Both the position numbers and the translations under genes were made by a program. DNA of 64,000 bases from Rhodoferax ferrireducens T118. Lineage in GTDB: Bacteria > Pseudomonadota > Gammaproteobacteria > Burkholderiales > Burkholderiaceae_C. The stretch is from positions 2,294,001 through 2,358,000 of the forward strand of contig NC_007908.1 in NCBI RefSeq assembly GCF_000013605.1, read 5' to 3'. Shown here piece after piece: positions 15,798 through 25,973 of this stretch (within the stretch, counting starts at the first letter, position 1; each line of letters begins with the position of its first letter). A model generated the notes under the pieces. The model was given only the letters and a program-made list of their open reading frames with translations, did no database searches and had not been told where the DNA came from.

Positions 15798-17491
15798 CCC
15801 CCACGCTTGTCGCTTCGCGTACTGCGCTGCCCCCCGAGGGGGCTGTTCCGCCTAAGGGCGGCCTGTCGGCGGAACCTCGTCATTGCGGACCGACACCGTT
15901 GCTCGATGTCCGTGGCCTGCGTATTTCGTTTGCCGGCCAGGAAGTGGTGCGCGGCATCGACTTTTGCATCGCTGCGGGCGAGAAAGTGGCGTTGGTCGGT
16001 GAGTCAGGCTCTGGCAAAACAGTCACTGCCTTGAGTCTGTTGCGGCTGGTGCAAAACGCCGACGTCAGCGGCCAAGCCGTGTTTCAGGGGCGTGATCTGC
16101 TGTCAATGCCGGAGCAGGCCTTGCGCGGCCTGCGCGGGCAGGCGATCTCAATGATTTTTCAGGAACCGATGACGGCGCTGAACCCTTTGTTCACGGTGGG
16201 TGAGCAGATTCGCGAGGTTTTGGAGCTAAAACAGGGTCTAGCCCCCGTTCAGTCTGCTCAAGTAGCAATTAAATTGATAGCAGACACCGGCATCTCCGAG
16301 CCGCAGCGGCGCGTCAACGCCTATCCGCACCAGCTCAGCGGCGGCCAGCGGCAACGCGCCATGATTGCCATGGCGCTGGCGTGCCAGCCCCAATTGCTGC
16401 TGGCCGACGAGCCAACCACCGCGCTGGATGTGACCTTGCGCGGCCAGATCCTTGATTTGCTGGCCAGTTTTCAGGCCCAAAACGGCATGGCCGTGCTCAT
16501 GATCACCCATGACCTGAATCTGGTACGGCGTTTTGCCGACCGCGTCATCGTGATGGAAAACGGCTTGATCGTGGAGCAAGGCGCTACGGCAGACGTGTTT
16601 GCCCGGCCGCAGCATCCCTACACCCGTCGGCTGATTGACAGCAAACCGGTGCGCGACGGGGCGGAACAATTGCCGCCAGCCGGTGCGCCTGCGCTGATGA
16701 CCGCACAGGGACTGCGGGTGGTTTACCCGATCCCGCTGCCAGGCTTCAAGGGCTGGTTCAGACATGGCGAGTTTGTCGCAGTACAGGGCGCAGATTTCAG
16801 TCTGCCAGCGGGGCAGACGGTGGGCGTCATGGGAGAGTCTGGTTCGGGCAAATCCACGCTGGCGCTGGCGGTTTTGGGTTTGCTGCCCTGCAATGGCAAC
16901 CTACAGGTCGCGGGCCAAACCTGGGGCATCAGTGCGGCCAGCAACCGGGCCATGCGCCGAGAAGTGCAGGCGGTGTTTCAAGACCCTTTTTCCTCGCTGT
17001 CCCCGCGTCTGAGCGTTGAGGAAATTGTCGGCGAAGGTTTGTCTGTGCATGAGCCGGACTTGTCGCGGCAGGCGCGTCGTCAGCGCGTGGTACAGGCACT
17101 GGCCGACGTCGGCATGGATGAGGGCGTCAGTGCGGCCCGGCTGGCCGAGCTGCTGCAGCGTTACCCGCATGAGTTTTCTGGCGGGCAGCGCCAGCGCCTG
17201 GCGATTGCCAGGGCACTTATCATCAACCCCCGTGTGCTGGTGCTGGACGAACCGACCAGCGCGCTGGATGTGACGATCCAGAAGCAGGTGTTGCTATTGC
17301 TGCAGCGCCTGCAACGCGAGCGCGGTTTGAGTTACTTGCTGATCACGCACGATGTTGATGTGATTCGGGCCATGGCGCACCATGTCCTGGTCATGAAAGA
17401 AGGCCACATTGTGGAGTCCGGCGCGGCAGCCCGCCTGTTGGCGGCGCCGCAGCACGAATACACATGCGCTTTGCTGGCAGCCGCCAGTTAA
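15794..17491 (+). CDS. yejF: Peptide/microcin C ABC transporter, fused tandem ATPase YejF
   Basis: Cytoplasmic ATPase of yejABEF with two nucleotide-binding domains in one chain, 565 residues. Domain 1: Walker A GESGSGKT (about 74-81), Q-loop [10 protein letters not shown], signature [12 protein letters not shown], Walker [13 protein letters not shown]. Domain 2: GESGSGKST (about 351), [39 protein letters not shown]. The first 35 residues ([20 protein letters not shown] region) come from a GC-rich repeat, and the conserved domain begins at [12 protein letters not shown] palindromic element is read in frame at about residues 145-164, in the helical subdomain between Q-loop and signature. The ATG overlaps the yejE stop (ATGA). 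Confidence 0.94.
   Translation: MTPTLVASRTALPPEGAVPPKGGLSAEPRHCGPTPLLDVRGLRISFAGQEVVRGIDFCIAAGEKVALVGESGSGKTVTALSLLRLVQNADVSGQAVFQGRDLLSMPEQALRGLRGQAISMIFQEPMTALNPLFTVGEQIREVLELKQGLAPVQSAQVAIKLIADTGISEPQRRVNAYPHQLSGGQRQRAMIAMALACQPQLLLADEPTTALDVTLRGQILDLLASFQAQNGMAVLMITHDLNLVRRFADRVIVMENGLIVEQGATADVFARPQHPYTRRLIDSKPVRDGAEQLPPAGAPALMTAQGLRVVYPIPLPGFKGWFRHGEFVAVQGADFSLPAGQTVGVMGESGSGKSTLALAVLGLLPCNGNLQVAGQTWGISAASNRAMRREVQAVFQDPFSSLSPRLSVEEIVGEGLSVHEPDLSRQARRQRVVQALADVGMDEGVSAARLAELLQRYPHEFSGGQRQRLAIARALIINPRVLVLDEPTSALDVTIQKQVLLLLQRLQRERGLSYLLITHDVDVIRAMAHHVLVMKEGHIVESGAAARLLAAPQHEYTCALLAAAS
15796..15890 (+). repeat. GC-rich repeat at the yejE/yejF junction
   Basis: Begins with CCCCCACGCTTGTCGCTTCG and continues through GCCCCCCGAGGGGGC (a near-perfect palindrome around GA) and CCGCC-TAAG-GGCGG. 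Sequences of this form are frequent intergenic repeats in Comamonadaceae genomes as I remember them. It starts right at the yejF ATG and is translated as the first 30-35 residues of YejF. Confidence 0.65.
16228..16285 (+). repeat. Palindromic interspersed element, copy in yejF (in frame)
   Basis: Forward copy: GGGTCTAGCCCCCGT (16234-16248), 15 nt, AGCAAT (16264-16269), 7 nt, ATAGCA (16277-16282). It is translated as [19 protein letters not shown], in the same phase as the truB and murJ copies (CTA-GCC-CCC-GTN). It sits between Q-loop and signature motif of the first ATPase domain, a region tolerant of length change. Confidence 0.88.
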
Positions 17492-17496
17492 AATCA

Positions 17497-17572
17497 CTGA
17501 ATATTCTTCAATATTGGGCTATAATTCGCCCCTCACGACCAAACGGGCGGGTATCTACCGCCCGTTTTTTTT
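17497..17572 (+). promoter_or_regulatory. rimP operon leader: -10 element followed by intrinsic terminator/attenuator
   Basis: A consensus TATAAT (17520-17525) with a weak -35 (CTGAAT, 17497-17502, 17-bp spacing) lies 87 bases before the rimP start. Downstream, a perfect 10-bp stem AAACGGGCGG / CCGCCCGTTT with a 7-base loop (17541-17567) is followed by a T tract to 17572. A transcript starting at about 17532 would run straight into this terminator. It also lies 50 bases after the yejF stop and may simply end the yej transcript. Confidence 0.6.
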
Positions 17573-17606
17573 GGTCGATTGTTTTTTATGGGACATTTGG
17601 ACTGAC

Positions 17607-18221
17607 GTGGCGCTGAAAGAAATTGTTGAGCAAACCGTAGCCGGTCTGGGTTACGACTTGGTGGAAATCGAACGTTCCGCTGGCGGTTTGCTGCGCATCA
17701 CGATCGATTTGCCTTGGGTACCCGGCACGGCGGGTAGCGAGGCTGAGCAGTTTGTCACGGTTGAAGACTGCGAGAAAGTGACCCGTCAGTTGTTGTTTGC
17801 GCTGGAAGTGGATGGTGTCGATTACAAGCGGCTGGAGGTGTCCTCGCCCGGTATCGATCGTCCCTTGCGGCATGGGCAAGATTTTGAACGCTTTGTGGGG
17901 CGAGAGATTGATGTCACCTTGAAGGCGCCCATTGGCGCGGCGGCGGGGGCCCTGGTGAACGCCACACGCAAAAAGTTTCGGGGTACGTTGGAGCGCACGC
18001 AAAGCAGCAACGGCGAGTCAGGGGTGGTGCCGGGTTGGCAAATCGTCTGGAGCGATGCGCCCGAGGTCAAGCCCGGCCAAAGAGTCAGTAAAAAAAGATT
18101 GCCCGCGCCGCTGCAGGCGCTGGGTTTTACGCTTGACGAGTTGAAAGAGGCGCGCCTGGCGCCAATTGTCAGTTTTAAGGGTCGAGGTGCCAAGGCTGGC
18201 ACTGAGCCGAATTTGGATTGA
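17607..18221 (+). CDS. rimP: Ribosome maturation factor RimP
   Basis: Needed for late 30S subunit assembly; binds S12. The 204-residue product begins (GTG) [20 protein letters not shown], then LLRITIDLP, and has the conserved [20 protein letters not shown] and [26 protein letters not shown] segments. It is longer than the 150-residue E. coli protein because of a Gly/Ser-rich insert before the C-terminal [21 protein letters not shown]; this is common in Comamonadaceae RimP. Start: the frame is open further upstream through the leader terminator, but GTG 17607 is the only start that fits the family. It is the first gene of the rimP-nusA-infB-rbfA-truB operon; nusA follows after 22 bases. Confidence 0.93.
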   Translation: MALKEIVEQTVAGLGYDLVEIERSAGGLLRITIDLPWVPGTAGSEAEQFVTVEDCEKVTRQLLFALEVDGVDYKRLEVSSPGIDRPLRHGQDFERFVGREIDVTLKAPIGAAAGALVNATRKKFRGTLERTQSSNGESGVVPGWQIVWSDAPEVKPGQRVSKKRLPAPLQALGFTLDELKEARLAPIVSFKGRGAKAGTEPNLD

Positions 18222-18243
18222 ATTGAAACAGGAGAGTCATGGC

Positions 18244-19740
18244 ATGAATCGCGAAATGTTAATGCTGGTAGAAGCCATATCCCGTGAAAAAAACGTGGAG
18301 CTTGATGTGGTGTTTGGCGCAGTTGAAGCGGCGCTGGCGCAGGCAACAAGAAAGATTTACCCCGGTGATGTCGACATCCGGGTGGCGCTTGACCGCGACA
18401 GTGGCAACTACGAAACATTTCGTCGTTGGCATGTGGTGCCCGATGAGGCGGGCTTGCAGTTGCCCGACCAGGAAATCCTGTTGTTTGAAGCCAAAGAACA
18501 GATTCCCGACATCGAGGTCGACGAATACATCGAAGAAACGGTCGAGTCGCTGCCGATTGGCCGTATTGGCGCCATGGCGGCCAAGCAGGTCATCCTGCAA
18601 AAAATCCGCGACGCCGAGCGTGAAATGCTGCTCAATGACTTCATGTCGCGTGGCGACAATATTTTTGTTGGCACCGTCAAGCGCATGGACAAAGGCGACC
18701 TCATCGTCGAGTCAGGCCGCGTTGAAGGCCGCCTGCGTCGCACGGAGATGATCCCGAAAGAAAACTTGCGCGTTGGTGACAGGGTTCGCGCCATGATCAT
18801 GGAAGTCGATCTGACCTTGCGTGGTGCGCCGATCATTCTGTCGCGCTCGGCGCCTGAATTCATGATCGAGCTGTTCCGTCAGGAAGTGCCCGAGATTGAG
18901 CAGGGCTTGCTGGAGATCAAATCCTGCGCCCGTGATGTCGGTTCCCGCGCCAAGATCGCCGTGTTGTCGCATGACAAGCGGGTCGATCCGATTGGCACTT
19001 GTGTTGGGGTCCGTGGTACCCGCGTCAACGGTGTCACCAACGAGTTGGCGGGCGAGCGCGTTGATATCGTGCTGTGGAGCGAGGACCCGGCCCAGTTTGT
19101 GATCGGGGCGCTGGCCCCGGCCAACGTGTCGAGCATTGTGGTGGACGAAGAGCGCCATGCCATGGATGTGGTGGTCGACGAGGAGAATCTGGCGATCGCG
19201 ATCGGCCGGGGCGGCCAGAACGTGCGCCTGGCCTCCGAGCTGACCGGCTGGAAGATCAACATCCTGGATGCGGCCGAGTCGGCCCAGAAACAAGCGAGCG
19301 AAACCGATTCGGGTCGCAAGCTGTTCATGGAACACCTCGATGTGGACGAAGAAATCGCCGATTTGCTGATTGCCGAAGGCTTTACCAGCCTGGAGCAGGT
19401 GGCTTACGTGCCGCTGGAAGAAATGCTCGAAATCGAGAGCTTCGACGAAGACACAGCCAACGAATTGCGCACCCGTGCCAAGGATGCGCTGTTGACCATG
19501 GAAATCGCGCATGAAGAGAGTGTGCAGGCGGTTTCGCTGGATTTGCGCGACCTGCAGGGCCTCACCCCTGAGCTGATTGCCAAGCTGGCAACAAGCGGCG
19601 TTAACAACCTGGACGACCTGGCTGACCTGGCCGTTGACGAATTGACAGAAATCACCGGCCAGTCTGCGGACGATGCCAAGACCTTGATCATGAAGGCGCG
19701 CGAACATTGGTTTACCAATGACGCCGCTTCTCAAGAGTAA
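18244..19740 (+). CDS. nusA: Transcription termination/antitermination factor NusA
   Basis: RNA polymerase-binding factor that modulates pausing, termination and antitermination. The 498-residue product has the standard layout. N-terminal RNAP-binding domain: [20 protein letters not shown], 1-125. S1 domain: about 135-200, around [21 protein letters not shown]1 and KH2: 205-345, with [19 protein letters not shown] and [20 protein letters not shown]. Two C-terminal acidic repeats follow ([20 protein letters not shown] and [20 protein letters not shown]). Start: ATG 18244 is preceded by AGGAGAG at 18230-18236; an ATG at 18239 opens only a two-codon frame. infB follows after 24 bases. NusA is known to autoregulate its operon in E. 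coli. Confidence 0.97.
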   Translation: MNREMLMLVEAISREKNVELDVVFGAVEAALAQATRKIYPGDVDIRVALDRDSGNYETFRRWHVVPDEAGLQLPDQEILLFEAKEQIPDIEVDEYIEETVESLPIGRIGAMAAKQVILQKIRDAEREMLLNDFMSRGDNIFVGTVKRMDKGDLIVESGRVEGRLRRTEMIPKENLRVGDRVRAMIMEVDLTLRGAPIILSRSAPEFMIELFRQEVPEIEQGLLEIKSCARDVGSRAKIAVLSHDKRVDPIGTCVGVRGTRVNGVTNELAGERVDIVLWSEDPAQFVIGALAPANVSSIVVDEERHAMDVVVDEENLAIAIGRGGQNVRLASELTGWKINILDAAESAQKQASETDSGRKLFMEHLDVDEEIADLLIAEGFTSLEQVAYVPLEEMLEIESFDEDTANELRTRAKDALLTMEIAHEESVQAVSLDLRDLQGLTPELIAKLATSGVNNLDDLADLAVDELTEITGQSADDAKTLIMKAREHWFTNDAASQE

Positions 19741-19764
19741 TGGTCATGAAAGGTTACCCAACAA

Positions 19765-22701
19765 ATGTTCAGTACGACAGTCGCCGAGTTTGCAAACGAA
19801 CTCAAAAAATCAACCGCTACGCTGCTTGAGCAGCTCAAATCGGCGGGCGTTGCCAAAACGGCAGCTTCCGACAAGCTTAACGACGCTGACAAACAGCGTC
19901 TATTGAGTTACTTGCAGTCCACCCATGGCGCGGCGGGCGCCGAGCGCAAAAAAATCACCTTGGTCAAGAAGTCGACCACCGAAATCAAGCAGGCGGATGC
20001 CAGTGGCAAGGCGCGCACCATTCAGGTCGAAGTGCGCAAGAAACGCACCTTCATCCGGCGCGACGATGGCGTAGAGGTGAGCGCGGAGGCTCCCGCGCTT
20101 GAGACCGAACAGGAAGTCGAGGCCGCGCCGCAGGTCGACAACCTTGAGTTGGCACGCCGGGAAGAAGAAGCGCGCCGTCAGGCTGAGTTGATTCGACGTC
20201 AGGAAGAAGAGCTGTCTGAGCGCAGGCGTCAGCGTGAAGAGCAGGAAGCGCGCTCACGTGAAGCATCTGAAAAGGCTGCGGCAGTAGCCGCAGAAGCTGC
20301 AGAAGCCGCAGCAGCACAAGCGCTCAAGAAAAAAAGCAAGCCGGTGGCGCCCGAGCAACCGGCGCCAAATCCGACTGAAATTGAAACTGCCAAGGTTTTG
20401 GCTGCAGCGGAAAAAGAGCAACACCTGGCCAAAGAAAAAGGGCTGGCACGCGAAAAGGAATTGGCGGAGTCCAAGGCTCGGGCGGCTGAAGATGTGGTTC
20501 GTGCCGCTGATCTGGGGGACCGTCGACGCAAGGCAGAGAGCGAAGCGGCTGCCATTCGCCTGATGATGTCCTCGCCGGCCAAAAAAGCGCCGCCTCCACC
20601 CAAGAAGCCGGAAGAAGTCAAGCCGGCCATGAAGGGGACGCTGCACAAACCAGCTGCTGGCGCCGTGCCTGCGAAACCGGCCAAGCCTGGGGCACCTGGT
20701 GCACCTGGTGCACCGGCGGCCGGAGCCGCTGCGGGCGCTGGCAAAGAAGTCAAGTCAGCCAAGCTGTCCAGCAGCTGGGCCGGCGATCCAGCGAAGAAAA
20801 AAGGTATTCCCACCCGTGGCGCCACAGCGGCACCGGGGGCGGGTCGCAGTACCAATTGGCGCGCCCCGGCTCGTGGCGGCAGACGCGGCAGCAGTGATCG
20901 CGACCGCGATGACCATCGGGTGCAGGCGGCGCCGGTTGAGCAGCGTGTGATTGAGGTGCATGTGCCGGAGACCATCACGGTGGCCGAGTTGGCGCACAAG
21001 ATGGCCGTCAAGGCGTCCGAGGTGATCAAACACCTGATGAAACTCGGCCAGATGGTCACCATCAACCAGCCCCTGGACCAGGACACCGCCATGATTTTGG
21101 TGGAAGAAATGGGTCACAAGGCGATTGTGGCGGCGCTGGACGATCCAGAAGCATTTACCGTCGATGAAGTGTCTCAGCAGCAGTCCGAGTCGCTGCCACG
21201 TGCACCGGTGGTCACCGTCATGGGTCACGTTGACCATGGCAAAACCTCCTTGCTGGACTACATTCGTCGTGCCAAGGTCGCCACGGGCGAAGCCGGTGGC
21301 ATTACCCAGCACATTGGCGCTTACCACGTGGAAACCGATCGCGGCATGATCTCCTTCCTGGATACCCCCGGTCACGAAGCCTTTACGGCCATGCGGGCCC
21401 GGGGCGCCAAGGCCACCGACATCGTCATTCTGGTAGTTGCCGCCGACGACGGTGTGATGCCGCAAACCAAAGAAGCCATCAAGCACGCACGGGCGGCCGG
21501 TGTGCCGATCGTGGTCGCCATCAACAAGATCGACAAGCCCGATGCCAACCCCGAGCGCGTCAAGAACGAGCTGGTGGTCGAAGAAGTGGTGCCCGAGGAA
21601 TTTGGCGGTGACTCGCCGTTTGTCCCCGTGTCGGCCAAAACCGGTCAGGGTATTGACGCCTTGCTGGAGCAAGTGCTGCTGCAGGCTGAAGTGCTGGAAC
21701 TCAAAGCACCTGTCGACGCCATGGCCAAGGGCCTGGTGATCGAGGCGCAGTTGGACAAGGGCCGTGGCCCGGTGGCCACCGTGCTGGTGCAATCGGGCAC
21801 TCTCAAGACCGGCGACATTGTGCTGGCGGGTTCGACCTATGGCCGCGTGCGCGCCATGCTGGACGAAAACGGCAGAACCATCAAGACGGCAGGCCCTTCG
21901 ATTCCGGTCGAAATCCAGGGTCTGACTGAAGTGCCGCAAGCCGGCGACGAGTTCATGGTGATGGCCGATGAGCGCCGTGCCCGTGAAATTGCCACTTACC
22001 GCGCGGGCAAGTTCCGTCACACCAAACTGGCCAAGCAACAGGCTGCCAAGCTCGAGAACATGTTTACCGACATGGCCGCGGGCGAGGTCAAGATGGTGCC
22101 GATCATCATCAAGGCCGATGTGCAGGGTTCCCAGGAAGCGCTGGCGCAGTCCTTGCTCAAGCTCTCGACCGACGAAGTCAAGGTGCAACTGGTCTACACC
22201 GCGGTGGGTGCCATCAGCGAGTCGGATGTGAACCTGGCGATTGCCTCCAAGGCCGTCATCATTGGTTTCAACACCCGCGCCGATGCCGGCGCGCGCAAGC
22301 TGGCCGAGAACAATGGCGTGGACATTCGTTACTACGACATCATCTATGACGCCGTGGATGAGCTCAAGCTCGCCATGTCGGGCATGTTGACGCCGGACAA
22401 GAAGGAAGAAGTCATTGGTACCGCCGAAATTCGCCAGATTTTCAAGGTGTCGAAAATTGGCTCGATTGCTGGCTGTATGGTCACTGCCGGCGTCGTGCGG
22501 CGCACCGCGCGGCTGCGTTTGCTGCGCGACAACATGGTCATCTTCACGGGTGAACTCGACTCGCTCAAGCGCTTCAAGGACGATGTCAGGGAAGTGCGTG
22601 AAGGCTTTGATTGCGGTTTGAATATCAAGAACTACAACGACATCCAAGAGGGTGACGTGCTGGAATTCTTTGAAATTCGCGAAGTCGCGAGAACGCTTTG
22701 A
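19765..22701 (+). CDS. infB: Translation initiation factor IF-2
   Basis: GTPase that brings initiator tRNA to the 30S subunit and promotes subunit joining. At 978 residues it is a long IF-2. The N-terminus holds an IF2N-type domain ([20 protein letters not shown]), then a highly charged region rich in Glu/Arg and Ala/Pro (about 120-390). A second IF2N domain follows ([20 protein letters not shown], about 398-450). The G domain starts at about residue 480: GHVDHGKT (G1), DTPGHEAF (G3), NKIDKP (G4), SAKTGQG (G5). Domains II-IV end in [15 protein letters not shown]. The low-complexity middle region explains long open frames on the opposite strand. rbfA begins 28 bases later. Confidence 0.97.
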   Translation: MFSTTVAEFANELKKSTATLLEQLKSAGVAKTAASDKLNDADKQRLLSYLQSTHGAAGAERKKITLVKKSTTEIKQADASGKARTIQVEVRKKRTFIRRDDGVEVSAEAPALETEQEVEAAPQVDNLELARREEEARRQAELIRRQEEELSERRRQREEQEARSREASEKAAAVAAEAAEAAAAQALKKKSKPVAPEQPAPNPTEIETAKVLAAAEKEQHLAKEKGLAREKELAESKARAAEDVVRAADLGDRRRKAESEAAAIRLMMSSPAKKAPPPPKKPEEVKPAMKGTLHKPAAGAVPAKPAKPGAPGAPGAPAAGAAAGAGKEVKSAKLSSSWAGDPAKKKGIPTRGATAAPGAGRSTNWRAPARGGRRGSSDRDRDDHRVQAAPVEQRVIEVHVPETITVAELAHKMAVKASEVIKHLMKLGQMVTINQPLDQDTAMILVEEMGHKAIVAALDDPEAFTVDEVSQQQSESLPRAPVVTVMGHVDHGKTSLLDYIRRAKVATGEAGGITQHIGAYHVETDRGMISFLDTPGHEAFTAMRARGAKATDIVILVVAADDGVMPQTKEAIKHARAAGVPIVVAINKIDKPDANPERVKNELVVEEVVPEEFGGDSPFVPVSAKTGQGIDALLEQVLLQAEVLELKAPVDAMAKGLVIEAQLDKGRGPVATVLVQSGTLKTGDIVLAGSTYGRVRAMLDENGRTIKTAGPSIPVEIQGLTEVPQAGDEFMVMADERRAREIATYRAGKFRHTKLAKQQAAKLENMFTDMAAGEVKMVPIIIKADVQGSQEALAQSLLKLSTDEVKVQLVYTAVGAISESDVNLAIASKAVIIGFNTRADAGARKLAENNGVDIRYYDIIYDAVDELKLAMSGMLTPDKKEEVIGTAEIRQIFKVSKIGSIAGCMVTAGVVRRTARLRLLRDNMVIFTGELDSLKRFKDDVREVREGFDCGLNIKNYNDIQEGDVLEFFEIREVARTL

Positions 22702-22729
22702 TGTTGCTGTGATGGACCCGACGTAAATC

Positions 22730-23098
22730 GTGCGTAAAAAGTCAAAAACCCCCAACCGCGCCTTCAAGGTCGCCGATCAGATCCAGCGGGATCTGACCGA
22801 GCTGATTGCGCGCGAGCTCAAAGATCCGCGGGTGGGTATGGTGACGATCCAGGCGGTGGAAGTCACGCCTGACTATGCGCACGCCAAGGTGTACTTCAGC
22901 CTGCTGGCGGGAGATCCCAAAGCCTGTACGGAAGGACTGAATCAGGCTGCCGGCTTTTTGCGGGCGGGCCTGTTCAAGCGGCTGCACATTCATACCGTGC
23001 CCACACTGCATTTTTTGTTTGACCAAACGACCGAGCGCGCCGCCGACATGAACGCCTTGATTGCGCGTGCTGTTGCCTCTCGCGCCAAAGAGGATTGA
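22730..23098 (+). CDS. rbfA: Ribosome-binding factor A
   Basis: Small KH-fold protein that binds free 30S subunits and helps 16S rRNA maturation and cold adaptation. The 122-residue product has the typical pattern: [40 protein letters not shown] with AKVYFSL, then [20 protein letters not shown] and [18 protein letters not shown]. The start codon is GTG at 22730 ([18 protein letters not shown]). It sits between infB and truB (4-base gap to truB), the classical order. Confidence 0.95.
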   Translation: MRKKSKTPNRAFKVADQIQRDLTELIARELKDPRVGMVTIQAVEVTPDYAHAKVYFSLLAGDPKACTEGLNQAAGFLRAGLFKRLHIHTVPTLHFLFDQTTERAADMNALIARAVASRAKED

Positions 23099-23102
23099 TC
23101 CG

Positions 23103-24119
23103 ATGAATGCGCCGCGTGCACGGGTTGCCAGGCGCCCCGTGCACGGGGTGCTGTTGCTGGACAAGCCTTTGGGACTGTCGAGCAATGACGCCTTGCAAAA
23201 AGCCAAGTGGCTGTTGCGGGCTGAGAAGGCCGGCCACACCGGCACGCTCGATCCACTGGCCACGGGTCTGTTGCCGCTGTGCTTTGGTGCCGCCACCAAG
23301 TTCAGCCAGCTTCAGCTGGATGCGGACAAAACGTACGAGGCGGTGGCGCGGCTGGGTGTGAAAACAAGTACTGGCGACGCCGAGGGCGAGCTCATTGAAG
23401 AGCGGTCGGTGAAGGTGACAGAGCAAGACCTGAGTGATGTGGCGATACGCTTCACCGGGCTGATTCGGCAGATACCGCCGATGCACAGCGCCTTGAAAAA
23501 AGACGGCAAGGCCCTGTACGAATACGCGCGGGCCGGTATCGAGGTGGAGCGGGAAGGTCGTGACGTCACAATTTATAAGCTAAATATGGCTCTAGCCCCC
23601 GTGGATACTGAATATTTAACTATTAAAATGATAGTTAAATGCAGCAAAGGCACTTACATCCGGACCCTGGCTGAGGATATCGGTGAAGCCCTGGGATGCG
23701 GCGCGCATCTGACGGCGCTACGCCGGGTTGAGACGGGTGGCTTCGATGTGGCGCAGTGTGTGACGCTGGCGGCATTGGAGGCGATGACGGATGAAGAGAG
23801 ATTGAGCCAGCTGCTGCCGGTGGAGTCGCTGCTGAGCGAGCACACGGTCGTCACGCTGGACACTGAAAATGCAGGGCGGTTCCTGAGCGGCTTGCGCCGC
23901 CGGGGAAATTGGCCTGACAACGGGCAAGTTGCCGTTTATGGCGAAAAACCGCGTGCCTTATTGGGCACTGGCCATGTTGTGGCAGGTGAGTTGATACCAG
24001 GGCGGCTATTGAGTCCGCTTGAGATTGAGAAAATAGTGGGAGATTGCGAATCGGGGTCCAGCGTGCTGCACGCAGCCCCGCCCTCAGCCCTCCAGACGAC
24101 AGACTTTGACGAGATTTAA
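23103..24119 (+). CDS. truB: tRNA pseudouridine(55) synthase
   Basis: Converts U55 in the T loop of all elongator tRNAs to pseudouridine and acts as a tRNA chaperone. The 338-residue product contains RRPVHGVLLLDKPLGLSSN and the catalytic aspartate motif HTGTLDPLATGLLPLCFG (Asp at about residue 49). HSALKKDGKALYEYARAGIE and CSKGTYIRTLAEDIGEALG with CGAHLTALRR follow. A C-terminal domain continues to residue 338. Start: ATG 23103 (MNAPRARVARRPV), 4 bases after rbfA. Between the VTIYKLN strand and CSKGTYIR an in-frame palindromic element (about residues 160-180, ALAPVDTEYLTIKMIVK) replaces the sequence seen in other TruBs and makes this loop about four residues longer than the E. coli form as I recall it. 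Confidence 0.96.
   Translation: MNAPRARVARRPVHGVLLLDKPLGLSSNDALQKAKWLLRAEKAGHTGTLDPLATGLLPLCFGAATKFSQLQLDADKTYEAVARLGVKTSTGDAEGELIEERSVKVTEQDLSDVAIRFTGLIRQIPPMHSALKKDGKALYEYARAGIEVEREGRDVTIYKLNMALAPVDTEYLTIKMIVKCSKGTYIRTLAEDIGEALGCGAHLTALRRVETGGFDVAQCVTLAALEAMTDEERLSQLLPVESLLSEHTVVTLDTENAGRFLSGLRRRGNWPDNGQVAVYGEKPRALLGTGHVVAGELIPGRLLSPLEIEKIVGDCESGSSVLHAAPPSALQTTDFDEI
23582..23640 (+). repeat. Palindromic interspersed element, copy in truB (in frame)
   Basis: Forward copy: GGCTCTAGCCCCCGT (23588-23602), 15 nt, AACTAT (23618-23623), 7 nt, ATAGTT (23631-23636). Relative to the other copies the stem changes AGCTAT to AACTAT on one side and ATAGCT to ATAGTT on the other, which keeps the pairing (compensatory change), and it extends to TTAACTAT/ATAGTTAA. 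It is read in phase as ALAPV followed by IKMIVK. Confidence 0.9.
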
Positions 24120-24132
24120 GAGAAAGTGAACT

Positions 24133-25956
24133 ATGTCCCATAAGCAAATCCGAAACATCGCCATCATCGCTCACGTCGATCATGGCAAGACCACCATGGT
24201 CGACCAATTGCTGCGCCAGTCTGGCACCTTTGCCGAGCACGAGAAGGTGGTTGACACCGTGATGGACAACAACGCCATCGAAAAAGAGCGTGGCATCACG
24301 ATCCTGGCCAAGAACTGCGCCGTGACCTGGCAAGGCACACACATCAACATCGTTGACACCCCCGGTCACGCCGACTTCGGCGGCGAGGTGGAACGCGCAT
24401 TGAGCATGGTCGACGGCGTGGTGCTGCTAATCGATGCGCAAGAAGGCCCCATGCCCCAAACGCGTTTTGTGACCAAAAAGGCCCTGGCCTTGGGACTCAA
24501 GCCAATCCTGGTGGTGAACAAGGTGGACAAGCCCGGTGCGCGCCCCCAATGGGTGGTCAACGCCGCGTTTGATTTGTTCGACAAGCTCGGCGCCACGGAT
24601 GAACAGCTGGATTTTCCCGTGGTCTATGCCTCCGGCATCAACGGCTGGTCGTCGCTGGAAGAGGGCGGTCAGGGTGAACAGTGGGGTCCCGACATGTCGG
24701 CCCTGTTCAATACCATTCTCAAGCATGTGCCGCACCAACAGGGTGACCCTGCAGCGCCACTGCAACTGCAAATTTCGGCGCTCGACTTTTCGACCTTTGT
24801 GGGCCGGATTGGTGTCGGGCGCATCAGCCAGGGCACGATCAGGCCCATGATGGACGTGGTCGTGATGGAAGGTCCGGATGGCAAGGCCGTCAAAGGTCGT
24901 GTCAACCAGGTGTTGACCTTCCAGGGCCTGGAGCGCGTGCAGACCACGGATGCCGGTCCAGGCGAAATCGTGCTGATCAACGGCCTGGCTGACATCGGCA
25001 TTGGCGTGACCATCACCGATCCCGTCAATCCGGCACCGCTGCCCATGCTCAAGGTGGACGAACCGACCCTGACCATGAACTTCTGCGTCAACACCAGCCC
25101 GCTGGCGGGCCGTGAGGGCAAGTACGTCACCAGCCGCCAGATTTGGGATCGTCTGCAAAAAGAACTGCAACACAACGTGGCCTTGCGCGTGAAAGAAACC
25201 GATGAAGAAGGTATCTTTGAAGTCATGGGTCGCGGCGAACTGCACTTGACCATTCTGCTGGAAAACATGCGGCGCGAAGGTTTTGAGTTGGCAGTCAGCA
25301 AGCCGCGCGTGGTGCTCAAGGAGGTCAATGGCGAAAAGTATGAGCCGATCGAGCTGGTGACCATCGACGTCGAGGAGCAGCACCAGGGTGGTGTGATGCA
25401 AGCCTTGGGCGAGCGCAAGGGCGACCTGATCAACATGGAACCCGATGGCCGTGGCCGGGTCCGTTTGGAATACCGCATTCCGGCGCGTGGTCTGATTGGT
25501 TTTACCAATGAATTCTTGAACCTGACGCGCGGCTCGGGCCTGATCTCCAACATTTTTGACAGCTATGAGCCCCACAGGGGTGACATCGGCGGGCGCAAAA
25601 ATGGCGTACTGATCTCCATGGATGCGGGTGAAATCTTCAACTACGCGCTGGGCAAACTCGATGACCGCGGCCGTATGTTTGTCACGGCCAATGACCCGGT
25701 ATACGAAGGCATGATTGTGGGCATCCACAACCGTGACAACGATCTGGTGGTCAACGCCACGCGCACCAAACAGCTGACCAACTTCCGCGTCAGTGGCAAG
25801 GAAGATGCGATCAAGATCACCCCGCCGATTCAATTGACGCTGGAATACGGCGTGGAATTCATTGAAGACGACGAACTGGTCGAAATCACGCCCAAGTCGA
25901 TTCGCCTGCGCAAGCGTTATCTGACTGAGAGCGAGCGCAAGCGGGCGGGTCGCTAA
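24133..25956 (+). CDS. typA: Ribosome-associated GTPase TypA/BipA
   Basis: Translational GTPase related to EF-G that acts in 50S assembly and stress or cold adaptation. The product is 607 residues, the standard length. The N-terminus RNIAIIAHVDHGKTTMVDQL carries G1. DTPGHADFGGEVER (G3) and NKVDKPGARPQWV (G4) follow. Domains III-V include YVTSRQIWDRLQKELQHNVA, DEEGIFEVMGRGELHLTILL and YRIPARGLIGFTNEFL. The C-terminal domain unique to BipA ends RKRYLTESERKRAGR. It lies 13 bases after truB and probably shares at least part of that operon. A ribosome site AGAGAAAGTG precedes the ATG. Confidence 0.97.
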   Translation: MSHKQIRNIAIIAHVDHGKTTMVDQLLRQSGTFAEHEKVVDTVMDNNAIEKERGITILAKNCAVTWQGTHINIVDTPGHADFGGEVERALSMVDGVVLLIDAQEGPMPQTRFVTKKALALGLKPILVVNKVDKPGARPQWVVNAAFDLFDKLGATDEQLDFPVVYASGINGWSSLEEGGQGEQWGPDMSALFNTILKHVPHQQGDPAAPLQLQISALDFSTFVGRIGVGRISQGTIRPMMDVVVMEGPDGKAVKGRVNQVLTFQGLERVQTTDAGPGEIVLINGLADIGIGVTITDPVNPAPLPMLKVDEPTLTMNFCVNTSPLAGREGKYVTSRQIWDRLQKELQHNVALRVKETDEEGIFEVMGRGELHLTILLENMRREGFELAVSKPRVVLKEVNGEKYEPIELVTIDVEEQHQGGVMQALGERKGDLINMEPDGRGRVRLEYRIPARGLIGFTNEFLNLTRGSGLISNIFDSYEPHRGDIGGRKNGVLISMDAGEIFNYALGKLDDRGRMFVTANDPVYEGMIVGIHNRDNDLVVNATRTKQLTNFRVSGKEDAIKITPPIQLTLEYGVEFIEDDELVEITPKSIRLRKRYLTESERKRAGR

Positions 25957-25973
25957 TTTCCGATTAACGACGC

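Noticed and set aside
20755..22767. Very long open frame antisense to infB (about 670 codons)
   Set aside because: It mirrors the codon pattern of the GC-rich sense gene; its translation is rich in His, Gln and Arg with no recognisable domain, and infB is beyond doubt.
24427..25833. Long antisense frame over typA
   Set aside because: A shadow of sense codon bias; the translation is His/Gln-rich and typA is complete.
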